A stretch of 37,170 nt of DNA from an uncultured Chitinophagaceae bacterium (GTDB lineage Bacteria > Bacteroidota > Bacteroidia > Chitinophagales > Chitinophagaceae), in the NCBI GenBank assembly GCA_937858715.1, contig CALLZY010000058.1, forward strand, positions 1 through 37,170, given 5' to 3'. The notes beneath the pieces were generated by a model. That model saw nothing but the letters and a program-made list of their open reading frames with translations, ran no database searches and was not told the origin of the DNA. A program made the position numbers and the translations under genes. Shown here piece after piece: positions 20,271 through 29,472 of the stretch. Within the stretch, counting starts at the first letter, position 1, and each line of letters begins with the position of its first letter.

Positions 20271-21442
20271 TTCTGATTATTGTTGTCTGCAAAATGGTAC
20301 ATTTCACAGGCGGCAAGCAGGAAAGCCCCTGCACCAAAACTGGCCGTGGAATTCTTATCAACCACCTGTCCCGGTATTGCCCTTTCGCCAATAGGCTGAA
20401 CATAGCCCACTTTCCCATCGGGTTGCAGTGCCACTGTGGTTAAATAGTTCCATCCTTTCAAAGCAACCGAATCAAACTCTGCCTTACTCAAATATCCATT
20501 ATTCATACCCCACAAATAAGCATAAGTAAAGAAGGCTGTGCCGCTGGTTTCATATCCGGGTGATTGTGCCGCATCCATAATGCTTCTTGTCCAGTGTCCT
20601 TCCGGTTGCTGATACTTTTTTAAAGCATACGCAATACTTCTGAACCTGTCAATGTACTCCTGCCTGTGTTCGTCATTTTCGGGAAGGTCTTTCAGCACCT
20701 TCGCCAATGCAGCAAACACCCAGCCGTTTCCCCTTGCCCAAAAATCTTTTTTCCCTGCTGTAGTGGAATGTTTTGGATATACATATTTTGCATCACGGTA
20801 GTACATTTGTTCACTGCTGTCAAACATGATACTGTTGGCATAAGTATAGTACTCGTATAATTTGTCTAAATACTTTCTGTCACCTGTAAGCTTGTACATC
20901 TTCGTCATTACCGGCATCACCATGTAAAGGCCATCCACCCACCACCAATATTTATTCTCAGTAGTATTTATTTGATAACTCATCACTTCTTTTGCACGGG
21001 CCACCTTCTTCTCATCAGGTTCAAGATTATATAAGTCAATATAAGTCTGGAAGCAAATCTGCCAGTCGCCAAAGAGTACATAATCCTGTGTCTCACCATA
21101 AGTAAATTTCCATTCCGGTTTATTGGCTGACTTTGCTCCCATCCACTGATTATATTCTGCCCAGGAAACTGAGTACTTCTTGTAAGCCTCATCCCCCGTC
21201 AGTGCATAAACTTCCATATTGGCTGTATGATAGGCAGCATTATCCCAGAAAGCCCTGGCCTGTGCCGGTTTTTTTGCCTGCCAGTAACTGTTTACTTTAT
21301 TTATTATCGCCAGCACTTCATCTTTTGTATCTGCTCTTTCCACAGAGTGAGTATTACCCGGCGAACTGCAGGTTGCACTTAGAAAAACTGTAAGTGCAAA
21401 ACAACCCAGCATAAAAATCTGACCAATTCTCTGATTCCTCAT
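20261..21442 (-). CDS. GH88/GH105 unsaturated uronyl hydrolase
   Basis: The protein has 393 residues and is an (alpha/alpha)6-barrel enzyme of the Glyco_hydro_88 Pfam family, closer in style to GH105. Key segments are WWWVDGLYMVMPV (166-178, catalytic D170), FWARGNGWVFAALAKVL (234-250), YETSGTAFFTYAYLWGMNNG and VVDKNSTASFGAGAFLLAA. An N-terminal hydrophobic stretch ends at C25 (LSATC), so it is exported and perhaps lipidated, though the lipobox is not canonical. Such enzymes hydrate the 4,5-double bond left by a polysaccharide lyase and so release unsaturated uronic acid. Its position 1 bp after the propeller gene suggests that the two act in sequence. The substrate could be unsaturated GlcA-Gal (arabinogalactan) or unsaturated GalA-Rha (pectin). 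Confidence 0.92.
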   Translation of the reverse strand: MRNQRIGQIFMLGCFALTVFLSATCSSPGNTHSVERADTKDEVLAIINKVNSYWQAKKPAQARAFWDNAAYHTANMEVYALTGDEAYKKYSVSWAEYNQWMGAKSANKPEWKFTYGETQDYVLFGDWQICFQTYIDLYNLEPDEKKVARAKEVMSYQINTTENKYWWWVDGLYMVMPVMTKMYKLTGDRKYLDKLYEYYTYANSIMFDSSEQMYYRDAKYVYPKHSTTAGKKDFWARGNGWVFAALAKVLKDLPENDEHRQEYIDRFRSIAYALKKYQQPEGHWTRSIMDAAQSPGYETSGTAFFTYAYLWGMNNGYLSKAEFDSVALKGWNYLTTVALQPDGKVGYVQPIGERAIPGQVVDKNSTASFGAGAFLLAACEMYHFADNNNQKWN

Positions 21443-21443
21443 T

Positions 21444-22760
21444 TTACCATAGTTTGAATTCCTGAACTCTCACCATCCGGGGTCCGGTAACGACGACTCC
21501 TTCCCCATCTGCCTGCTCTGTATGCTGTACGAACAAACAAAACACTTTACTCCGTTGCCACCTCTCCGTATCATAGGTGGGCTCCCACGAACCAACATTT
21601 TCCGTACTTAAATCTTTCAATATCCATTTATTCCCTGCAACATTTTTAATAACAGCAAGTGAAACACCATTACCTCTTTCCAGGTCTCTGAAAACAACAG
21701 CAACTGCCGTTTTCCTTCCTTTACTGCTGCAAACAATCTGCGGACGGGAAACCGGTATTTGTTTTGTTCCTCTTCCGCTCAATGTGAAATCCGTTTTTCT
21801 GAACCCGGGGTCTTTTACTTTCCATGTACCGCCTTTCTTATAAATGACCTGATACTGCGGCACATTATTCTTTCCCCGCCAGTAAGTGGCAATAAACGGG
21901 TTTCCCTTTTCGTCTGCACACATGGATGTCTGGTTTATCAATTCACTGTTTGTTGGAATTGCACAAATGACATCGGCTGTTTCAGCGCTTACTGGCAGAT
22001 TATATTTCTCCCCGGTTGATTTTTGCCAGCTAACACCTCCATCTTTTGATACTGCGTAACACATATCATGGTTACTGGCCACATCCGGGCTTTCACGCCA
22101 CACCCATGAAATATGTATATAGCCTTTTGCATCCACACATGCCTGCCAATAGGCATTACGTTTGCCTTCACCGTCAATAAGGTTTGAGTGAAGGCGTACC
22201 CATTTTTTTTCCTTAATGCTGTACTTGTTTATAACAAGATTTCCATTTCCTGAACCACCATCCCTGTAAAAGAAAAGCAGGTCGCCACCCGGCAGTTTAT
22301 AAAATTCCGGATAGCTTACTTTTTTCTCACTGGTGCCTGTCATAGGCATCATCTCCGTAAATCCGGTTTCCAAAGGCTCTTTGCTCTTTACATAACGTAA
22401 TGCATTATTATGATGATCCCATGCCACATGCAGGTAGCCATCTCCATCAAGCATAACACTGATGCTGTTATGCGCATCTTTTATATTTCCCTTTAAGGAG
22501 GTTTTCGTCAACTGCCATGCGGTATCTGTAAATCTTCTCTTCCCGATAACCACATTGCCATCAGCATCGTAATAGCTGATGAACTGAAGGGAATCGTTAC
22601 TTGTCAAAGAATTTTTCCTGAATACAACCGTGTTTACGGAATTGCCGGCCCAGCCCATACCTGCATTTATTATAGCAGCATTCTCATGCCTGCTGTTTTG
22701 TGCATGACTGTTACCTGTTAACAGCCATGCACAAAAGAATATAAATACAGTCTTCTTCAT
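21444..22760 (-). CDS. BNR-repeat seven-bladed propeller protein, candidate Rha-GlcA lyase (PL25/PL42/GH145-like)
   Basis: The protein has 438 residues with a cleavable signal peptide (NSHA/QN, about residue 20). Repeated blade motifs such as GDGYLHVAWDHH, AKGYIHISWVW and EKGNPFIATYW mark a BNR_4-type beta-propeller. From memory, this fold covers ulvan lyases (PL24/PL25), the GH145 rhamnosidase and PL42 rhamnosyl-glucuronate lyases. Residues H97, H117, Y150, R166 and Y204 occur with nearly the spacing I recall for the PL25 active site. This supports elimination chemistry on a uronic acid. The gene sits between susD2 (11 bp) and GH105 (1 bp), as expected for a lyase followed by the hydrolase of its product. 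The precise activity (Rha-GlcA lyase, rhamnosidase or other lyase) is inferred. Confidence 0.75.
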   Translation of the reverse strand: MKKTVFIFFCAWLLTGNSHAQNSRHENAAIINAGMGWAGNSVNTVVFRKNSLTSNDSLQFISYYDADGNVVIGKRRFTDTAWQLTKTSLKGNIKDAHNSISVMLDGDGYLHVAWDHHNNALRYVKSKEPLETGFTEMMPMTGTSEKKVSYPEFYKLPGGDLLFFYRDGGSGNGNLVINKYSIKEKKWVRLHSNLIDGEGKRNAYWQACVDAKGYIHISWVWRESPDVASNHDMCYAVSKDGGVSWQKSTGEKYNLPVSAETADVICAIPTNSELINQTSMCADEKGNPFIATYWRGKNNVPQYQVIYKKGGTWKVKDPGFRKTDFTLSGRGTKQIPVSRPQIVCSSKGRKTAVAVVFRDLERGNGVSLAVIKNVAGNKWILKDLSTENVGSWEPTYDTERWQRSKVFCLFVQHTEQADGEGVVVTGPRMVRVQEFKLW

Positions 22761-22771
22761 TTCAATTCATT

Positions 22772-24544
22772 TTACCATCCGGGATTTTGAAGCATTGAAG
22801 GCATTTTTCTCACTTCACCATCAGGAATGGGAAGCAAATGCATTTCTGGACGGAAATTGTGCCGGCGTATTGACTCCAGCCTTTCGTAAGTATATGTTCC
22901 GCTTGAATTCTTTGTAATCTTCATGACTTTATTATACTGGTTACTTACTGTCATGGCAATTTTCCAGCGGCGGATGTCATGCCAGCGGTGATCTTCATAA
23001 GCCAGTTCAATCCTTCTTTCATTTCTGATAACAGTTCTCATCTCATCTTGCGTCATATTTGCTTTCAACCCATACAGGCCATCTGCACCGGCATCAATTC
23101 CTGCCCGTTGCCTTAATTCAATAATCTTGGGATAAGCCAGCGATGGTTGTCCCGTTTCATTTATAGCTTCAGCATAGTTAAGCAAAATCTCTGCATAACG
23201 GATAAGCGGCCATGCCCTGTTCGTATTGGCACTGCTGTTTGAACTGATTGTTGAGTCGCACATTTTACGGGAGAAATAACCTGTAGTGGTTCCCACTCCA
23301 AAAGCATCAGATGTTTGAGTTGGTGCAGGTATCGATCCCGTACCATTTACAAAAGTGTAAACCGGTGCCTGGTTATTCGTTGTAGTGCTGAAATAATTAG
23401 CTCCGTTAAAAATGATTGAATAGTTAAACCTTGGGTCCCTGTTAATGTATGGGCTTGACGGGTTGTAACCGGATAATGTGTTCACACTTCCATCAGCATT
23501 GAGGGGCTGCAAACCATTCTTCATAGGAAAAGCATCCACCAGATCCTGTGTAGCCATGCTGTTCTTTGCGCCGCCCCTTGTGGGGGGATTGTAGAATCCT
23601 TCCATATCCCTGTTTGGAGCCCTGTAATAACCAAGTATATATTCAGGATTTACCCGCTGTAAAAAGACATTGTAGAATCCGTACCCGGGCTTTGTTGTGT
23701 TGTCAACGAGTAACGAATACTGGCTGCTGTTTATTACCGCATTAGCTGCATCAGCCGCAGCCTGCCAGTAACTCACATTTGCTGTGGGATAACTTACCAG
23801 CGGAACAAGTGTTGAGTTTGTTGAAGTGGAACCACCATTAAACAATGGACTCGCAGCATACAACAGCACTCTTGATTTAAGAGCAAGGCAGGCACCTTTT
23901 GTGATACGGCCATAATCAATATCAGCCGGATAAGTAACCGGTAATATTGCAGCGGCTGCATCAAGTTCATCACTTATGTATTTAACGGTATTAGCAAATG
24001 TTTCCCTTGGAATATCAATAATATCATCCTTACCATACACATTATCACCAACGATAGGTAAACCGCCAAAGCATACCATTAATTGCGAATAATACCATGC
24101 CCTTAAAAACCTGGTTTCACCCTTCACTCTTTCTTTCAGCTCTGCCGATAAAGGTGTGGTGGGCAACTTTGAGAGCATAAGGTTTGCCCGCCTGATATTT
24201 GCATAAGGTGTGTTCCAGAAATCCTGAAGCATGGTTGCCGAACTGTAAATAGTAGGCGAAATAGAACCGTTGTACAGCACAACAGCCCCCTGGCCTGTAC
24301 CGCTGTAGTTATACTCGGCATCATCTGTGGCCTGCTCAGTGTTACCATGTGAACTCCAGCGTCCCTTGGTGAAACTGAATGCGATATCAGAATATATCCC
24401 TGTAAGGAAAGCCATCGTTCTGGCACTGTCAGTAAATACAAGTTCTTCATTCAAAGTAATGGCCTGCCCGTCTAAAAAGTCGCTTGATTTTTTACATGCC
24501 GCCAAACTGGCTGCCATTATTATCAGTATTATTATTTTTTTCAT
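22772..24544 (-). CDS. susD: SusD/RagB-family outer-membrane glycan-binding lipoprotein (susD2)
   Basis: The protein has 590 residues. A lipoprotein signal ends at C17 (SLAAC). It shows the SusD pattern: an N-terminal TPR-like helical domain, RFLRAWYYSQLMVCFGGLP, LALKSRVLLYAASPLFNGG, LIRYAEILLNYAEAINE, and the C-terminal RRIELAYEDHRWHDIRRWK followed by a terminal NPGW. It binds oligosaccharide at the cell surface and acts as the lid of its SusC partner, encoded 19 bp upstream. It is clearly paralogous to susD1 at 27693-29462, sharing many of these motifs. A neighbouring lyase gene starts 11 bp after its stop, so it is in the main PUL operon. Confidence 0.95.
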   Translation of the reverse strand: MKKIIILIIMAASLAACKKSSDFLDGQAITLNEELVFTDSARTMAFLTGIYSDIAFSFTKGRWSSHGNTEQATDDAEYNYSGTGQGAVVLYNGSISPTIYSSATMLQDFWNTPYANIRRANLMLSKLPTTPLSAELKERVKGETRFLRAWYYSQLMVCFGGLPIVGDNVYGKDDIIDIPRETFANTVKYISDELDAAAAILPVTYPADIDYGRITKGACLALKSRVLLYAASPLFNGGSTSTNSTLVPLVSYPTANVSYWQAAADAANAVINSSQYSLLVDNTTKPGYGFYNVFLQRVNPEYILGYYRAPNRDMEGFYNPPTRGGAKNSMATQDLVDAFPMKNGLQPLNADGSVNTLSGYNPSSPYINRDPRFNYSIIFNGANYFSTTTNNQAPVYTFVNGTGSIPAPTQTSDAFGVGTTTGYFSRKMCDSTISSNSSANTNRAWPLIRYAEILLNYAEAINETGQPSLAYPKIIELRQRAGIDAGADGLYGLKANMTQDEMRTVIRNERRIELAYEDHRWHDIRRWKIAMTVSNQYNKVMKITKNSSGTYTYERLESIRRHNFRPEMHLLPIPDGEVRKMPSMLQNPGW

Positions 24545-24563
24545 ACCTGATTTTTTTAGTTTT

Positions 24564-27500
24564 TTAGAAACCTACACTAATTCCAAAGTTTATAGTTCGC
24601 TGAGGCGGATAAATTGTCCTGTCTGTATTAGTTGTTATTTCCGGATCAAAGTCATACAATTTATCCAGCTTTGTCCATGTAATAAGGTTATACCCATTGG
24701 CATAAACCCTTACACTCTCAAGTTTCCATCTGCTAACCCAGCTCTTCGGCAAAGTGTACCCGATTTCCGCAGTTTTGAGGCGCAGGTAGTCTCCCGGAAT
24801 GAAATAGAATGTGGATGGATAAGCAATGGCATCACTGGCCCCTGCCAGTAATGATATTCTGGGGAATTTGGCATTATCTCCTAATGCAGGTGTCCAGGCA
24901 TACTTATGTATCTCGGTAAGATTGGAAGAGAATGGCCGTATAGCTTCTGCCACTGCCCTCACATTAAAGTTCATCGCACCCTGGAAGAAAGTGCTTATGC
25001 TAAATCCCTTATAACTGAACCCAATCTGAAAACCATAAGTCGTATTTGGCACATTCGAATACCCTGTCACTTCCATATCATAACCATCAATTTTTCCGTC
25101 TTTGTTCAGGTCAGCATATTTCAAATCACCGGGATAGGGCTTTTGTGAAGGCACAGCACTGTTTGCAATATCTGCGCTGTCCTTATAGTATCCTATCCAG
25201 CGATAAACCCTTTGCATCCCGATGCTGTTACCGGTAAACGCCTGGTAAGCGTATGCATAAGATGGCTCATCCTGGAAAATGATTTTATTCTTGGCTACGG
25301 AATAAGTTCCCTTTAAGCGGTAATTAAACTCTTTACCAATCTTGCCATTATAATTCAGTTCAATCTCGTACCCTTCATTATCTACAATACCCAGGTTTAC
25401 CGGCGGTAATGTTTGCCCGAATACTGCTGAAACAGTCCCTCTTGTAGTAAGGATATCGTAACGTTGATTTTTAAAATAATCTACAGTACCATTTAACTTA
25501 CCGTTAAATAAACCGAAATCAATACCTGCATCAAACTTCTTCTCCTTTTCCCAGGTAACCTGGTCGTTTCCTAATGTTCCTTCCCTTATACCGGTAAACG
25601 CATTGCTGGTGGTTCCAAAGTTGATAGACCCTGAGTTGCTCCAGGTGGGTAGATAATAATAGCTGAAATTACTGCCGATTTTATCATTACCTACCAAACC
25701 ATACGATGCCCTTAGTTTAAGGTTGGAAATTACGCCGATATTATCTTTTATGAATTTCTCTTTAGAGATATTCCATCCGATTGACGCTGCAGGGAAAAGG
25801 CCATAACGGTTTGCCTTTGCAAAACGGTCTGAGCCGTTATACGCTGTATTTATTTCAAACAGGTACTTTTCCTTGAAATTATAACCAAGCCTTCCGGTAA
25901 AGCCGCGGTAGTTGTTGGGGATGAAATTATACGTTGAATTGGAACTGTACCTTGTATCTGTTCCCTGGTTAACTAATGCCAGGCCATATACACGGTGCTT
26001 TCCGAATGTCCTGTCATAATTAACCATTGCCTGCAACGTAAGTGTACGAACTGTACTGCCGGCGCTGTATCCGCTGAAGAACCTTCTTACACGATATACG
26101 TTAGGGTCTCTTGGAGTATAAGTGCTCGTTACAGGATTGTAAATAAATGACGGGAACTGGTCCCTTGTCATACTCTTTGAATAGCCGTAGTTGCTGGTAT
26201 AAGCGGCGGTAGCTTTAAAGGATAAGCCTTTTGTCAGAAAATCCAGTTTCTGGTTGGCCGACATGATGAGGTTCATGTTATTCTCATAGGTTCTGTTATA
26301 GCCATAATGGGTAAGCCTGCCAACAATATTATTTACATTATAGCTGCTGCTGGTTCCTCCTCCGCTGATCTGCCAGGTGCTGTAACCATAGGTTCCGTTA
26401 GGATTATACACAGCATAGTTAAATGGCGCCAGTGAAAGGAAACTGCTGTACTCATAAAACACATCGTTATATCCAAACGGGCTTCCTACGTTAGGCGTAT
26501 TGATCTCACCGATATTGCCATACAGATCAAGACGCAGATTAGTGGTATTGGTAACTTTTATGTCCAGGTTGCTGCGGTAGTTATAACGCATATGGTAATA
26601 ATTACCATTTATATCCTGATCCTTACTGAAATTTTTCACCATCCCGTCCTGGAAGAGACCGGCCAGGGAAATAAAGTATTTTACTCTCTCCGTACCTCCG
26701 CTGATGTCAAAATTGGCCCTGTATTGCTTGCTGAATTTTTTGAAGAGAATATCCTTCCAGTTATTAGTAGGATGACCATAAGGGTCAGCGCCATTTTTAA
26801 AAAACTCTAAATCTGCTGCTGTAAAATAAGCCGGTTGTCCGTCATTTATTTTAGCCTGGTTATACAATAAAGCCGTCTCGTAAGAATTCAAATATTCAGG
26901 CATCCTGGTTGGTTGCTGCATACTTGTTTCCAGCCGTGCAGAAATCTTTGGTGCACCTAAACGTCCCCTTCTTGTCGTAATAATCACAACGCCATTCGCA
27001 CCCTTCACACCATATACTGCAGTGGTGGAAGCATCTTTCAGGATACTCAGTGATTCAATTTCATTAGGGTCGAGCCGGGCAAACTGGTCATAACTGTATT
27101 CAATATCATCTACAATTATCAAAGGCGCATTGGAACCCGGGTTATATGAGCTCTGACCACGGATGAAGAAAGTGGCTCCGTCTGCACCAGGTCTTCCTGA
27201 TGGCTGCACACTGAAAAAGCCTGGCAGTCGTCCGGACAAAGTGTTTTGCAAACTTGCAGTGGGATTTTCCCTTAATTCAGCACCGGCCACCACACTCACT
27301 GCACCTGTTAAGGTTACTTTCTTTTGTTTGGCATAACCCACAACCACCACGTCTTCCATTCCTTTCACATCAGAAGAGTAAAGGAAAACCCTGATATTAG
27401 TGGTAGTTGCGGCTGAAACCTCTTGAGTAAGAAAACCAACGGCACTGACAATAACTATATTGCTTTTGCCTTTTAATTCAAGAGTGAACTTGCCGTTTAC

Positions 27501-27662
27501 ATCAGTTGTTGTGCCATTAGAAACTAATCCTTTTTCTATAACTGATGCGCCGATAACAGGTCCGGTACTGTCGGTCACCGTTCCTGTAACGACTTTATTC
27601 TGTGCCTGTATTGACAGCAAAGCAACCAACTGCAATACGAGTATAAAAAATATTCTTTTCAT
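24564..27662 (-). CDS. susC: SusC/RagA-family TonB-dependent outer-membrane transporter (susC2)
   Basis: The protein has 1032 residues with a signal peptide ending near residue 20 (SIQA/QN). A carboxypeptidase-regulatory-like domain occupies about 22-100 (VTGTVTDSTGPVIGASV). A putative TonB box VVVVGYA and the plug domain (about 110-230) follow, with GADGATFFIRGQSSYNPG, LIIVDDIEY and a conserved KDASTTAVYGVKGANGVV segment. The rest is a 22-strand barrel ending in the typical NFGISVGF. It imports oligosaccharides across the outer membrane with energy from TonB-ExbBD. It pairs with susD2, 19 bp downstream, and follows susD1 by 30 bp. Unlike susC1, it has the full N-terminal architecture. Confidence 0.96.
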   Translation of the reverse strand: MKRIFFILVLQLVALLSIQAQNKVVTGTVTDSTGPVIGASVIEKGLVSNGTTTDVNGKFTLELKGKSNIVIVSAVGFLTQEVSAATTTNIRVFLYSSDVKGMEDVVVVGYAKQKKVTLTGAVSVVAGAELRENPTASLQNTLSGRLPGFFSVQPSGRPGADGATFFIRGQSSYNPGSNAPLIIVDDIEYSYDQFARLDPNEIESLSILKDASTTAVYGVKGANGVVIITTRRGRLGAPKISARLETSMQQPTRMPEYLNSYETALLYNQAKINDGQPAYFTAADLEFFKNGADPYGHPTNNWKDILFKKFSKQYRANFDISGGTERVKYFISLAGLFQDGMVKNFSKDQDINGNYYHMRYNYRSNLDIKVTNTTNLRLDLYGNIGEINTPNVGSPFGYNDVFYEYSSFLSLAPFNYAVYNPNGTYGYSTWQISGGGTSSSYNVNNIVGRLTHYGYNRTYENNMNLIMSANQKLDFLTKGLSFKATAAYTSNYGYSKSMTRDQFPSFIYNPVTSTYTPRDPNVYRVRRFFSGYSAGSTVRTLTLQAMVNYDRTFGKHRVYGLALVNQGTDTRYSSNSTYNFIPNNYRGFTGRLGYNFKEKYLFEINTAYNGSDRFAKANRYGLFPAASIGWNISKEKFIKDNIGVISNLKLRASYGLVGNDKIGSNFSYYYLPTWSNSGSINFGTTSNAFTGIREGTLGNDQVTWEKEKKFDAGIDFGLFNGKLNGTVDYFKNQRYDILTTRGTVSAVFGQTLPPVNLGIVDNEGYEIELNYNGKIGKEFNYRLKGTYSVAKNKIIFQDEPSYAYAYQAFTGNSIGMQRVYRWIGYYKDSADIANSAVPSQKPYPGDLKYADLNKDGKIDGYDMEVTGYSNVPNTTYGFQIGFSYKGFSISTFFQGAMNFNVRAVAEAIRPFSSNLTEIHKYAWTPALGDNAKFPRISLLAGASDAIAYPSTFYFIPGDYLRLKTAEIGYTLPKSWVSRWKLESVRVYANGYNLITWTKLDKLYDFDPEITTNTDRTIYPPQRTINFGISVGF

Positions 27663-27692
27663 CTTTATAAGTTTAATTCGTTTAAGTGAAGA

Positions 27693-29462
27693 TTACCATC
27701 CTTCATTCTGGATTAATGCCCTGTTCTTTACAGTCTCATCATATGGTATTGGCATATGATAAAGTTTGTTATCAAACAGCAGGTTGGCAACCTGTACTTT
27801 TTCATATGTATAGGTTGTACCGGTTTTGGTAATTTTTATACCATAAACCGGCCCCGACAAATCAGTGGCACCTGTTTTCCAGCGGCGTATATCCCAAAAA
27901 CGATGCTCTTCAAAAGCCAGCTCAATCCTTCTCTCGTTGCGGATAAGCTCCCGCATCTCATCCTGTGTAATGCCTGTTTTAATTCCGTACCTGTTATTTG
28001 TTCCGGCGGCAATACCAGACCGTTTTCTGATTGCTGCAATCTCGGTTACGGCATTTTCAACACGGCCGGTCTCGTTTAATGCTTCAGCATAATTCAGCAG
28101 GATTTCGGCATACCTGAAAAGCGGGAAGTTGTGGCTTTGATTTGAGTAAGAAGTCCCTGTTTGAAAATTGCCAAGGAACTTCCGCAGGTAATAACCGGTC
28201 TTTGTTTGTATAGCCACAGAAGCTGAATTGGGTTTATCCAAACCGCCTTCAAATGTTTCCACTGCACGGCCAAGCCATTTCAGTGAATCATTATTACAGA
28301 AAACAGAAAAGTTCAGCCTTAAATCTCTTCCTTTATAAGGATCAGCAGGGTTGTATCCTGAAGCGGTGTTTACAGTTCCGTCCGGGTTGAAAGGCTGTAA
28401 TCCGTTACGCATTGGAAATGCGTCCACAAAAGCCTGTGTGGGACTTGTGTAACCCTGGCTGGTAGCTGTTCCTGCAAAACCAACTGGTGCCTGAGAATTT
28501 TCAAGGCCGGTGTTGTTAGCGCTTTGCTTCGCAAGAATGATTTCCTCGTTCTTCTTATTCAGGAAAACGGCAGCAAAATAAGTAGGCGAACCCGCTGTAA
28601 GCAGTTTATAATAAGGCAGCGTTTTGAATTCTTCTGCTGCAGTAATTACAGCCTGCCAGCGGTTAGGGTCTGCTGCCGGATAACCAGCCAACGCTTTCTT
28701 TACCGGGTCAGTTTCTAAACCACCACCATTATACAATGGGCTTGCTGCATATAACAACACCCTGCACTTAAGGGCAATAGCTGCCCCTCTTGGTATTCTG
28801 CCCCAGTCTGCATCCGCTATTGTCTCTTTACGCAGACTGTCCTTAACAATATCACATTCACTGACTATATAACTAACTGTTTCGGCAAACGTATTCCTGG
28901 GTATTTGCAGGTTATCATCCAGCGTAAATATTTTATCTCCTATTAACGGAACGCCACCATATCTTTTCAATAATTCAAAATACAGGTAGCAACGGATAAA
29001 CCTTGCTTCAGCCCTCCAGTATTGCCTCGTAAGCTTGGCAGCTGTACTGTCAGAAGTCTGAACAATAGGAACCCTGCCGATATTCTGCATAAAAATATTC
29101 GTCCTGCGGATGCCATAATAGCTGTTGGCCCAATAAGGGTCAGGATTGCTTACAACACTGATGCGCCTGTTTGTATAGTATTCAACAAGTGTGTTGTTAC
29201 GGCTGGGAATAGCATCGCCACTGGCCGCATCCAGAAAATCGCCGCCAATGCGGTTATACCCGGAGGGCAGGTAATTATACAAATCATTCAGGTTAAATGC
29301 TGCCACAGTGCCTAAGCGGTCAAGTGTATCAAACACCAGGTCTGCACCAAACCAGTCTTTAGGTTCGGTTTCCAGTTTCTTACACGAACTGGTTGATACT
29401 ATTGTGAGCATCAATAAGCTGCCCGCAACAGTTCCAAAAAAAAGTTTCAATTTATTATTCAT
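27693..29462 (-). CDS. susD: SusD/RagB-family outer-membrane glycan-binding lipoprotein (susD1)
   Basis: I set the start at the ATG 29460-29462 (MNNKLKLFFG), giving 589 residues and a lipoprotein signal ending at C27 (TSSC). A longer frame upstream to 29606 overlaps susC1 and is not believable. SusD hallmarks are RFIRCYLYFELLKRYGGVP, LKCRVLLYAASPLYNGG, LFRYAEILLNYAEALNE and RRIELAFEEHRFWDIRRWK, with the last residues IQNEGW. It lies 10 bp after the susC1 stop. Like susD2 it should form the surface lid of a SusCD importer. Two non-identical SusCD pairs suggest uptake of two fragment types, or of two linkages of the same glycan. Confidence 0.95.
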   Translation of the reverse strand: MNNKLKLFFGTVAGSLLMLTIVSTSSCKKLETEPKDWFGADLVFDTLDRLGTVAAFNLNDLYNYLPSGYNRIGGDFLDAASGDAIPSRNNTLVEYYTNRRISVVSNPDPYWANSYYGIRRTNIFMQNIGRVPIVQTSDSTAAKLTRQYWRAEARFIRCYLYFELLKRYGGVPLIGDKIFTLDDNLQIPRNTFAETVSYIVSECDIVKDSLRKETIADADWGRIPRGAAIALKCRVLLYAASPLYNGGGLETDPVKKALAGYPAADPNRWQAVITAAEEFKTLPYYKLLTAGSPTYFAAVFLNKKNEEIILAKQSANNTGLENSQAPVGFAGTATSQGYTSPTQAFVDAFPMRNGLQPFNPDGTVNTASGYNPADPYKGRDLRLNFSVFCNNDSLKWLGRAVETFEGGLDKPNSASVAIQTKTGYYLRKFLGNFQTGTSYSNQSHNFPLFRYAEILLNYAEALNETGRVENAVTEIAAIRKRSGIAAGTNNRYGIKTGITQDEMRELIRNERRIELAFEEHRFWDIRRWKTGATDLSGPVYGIKITKTGTTYTYEKVQVANLLFDNKLYHMPIPYDETVKNRALIQNEGW

Positions 29463-29472
29463 ATAGCGGGTT

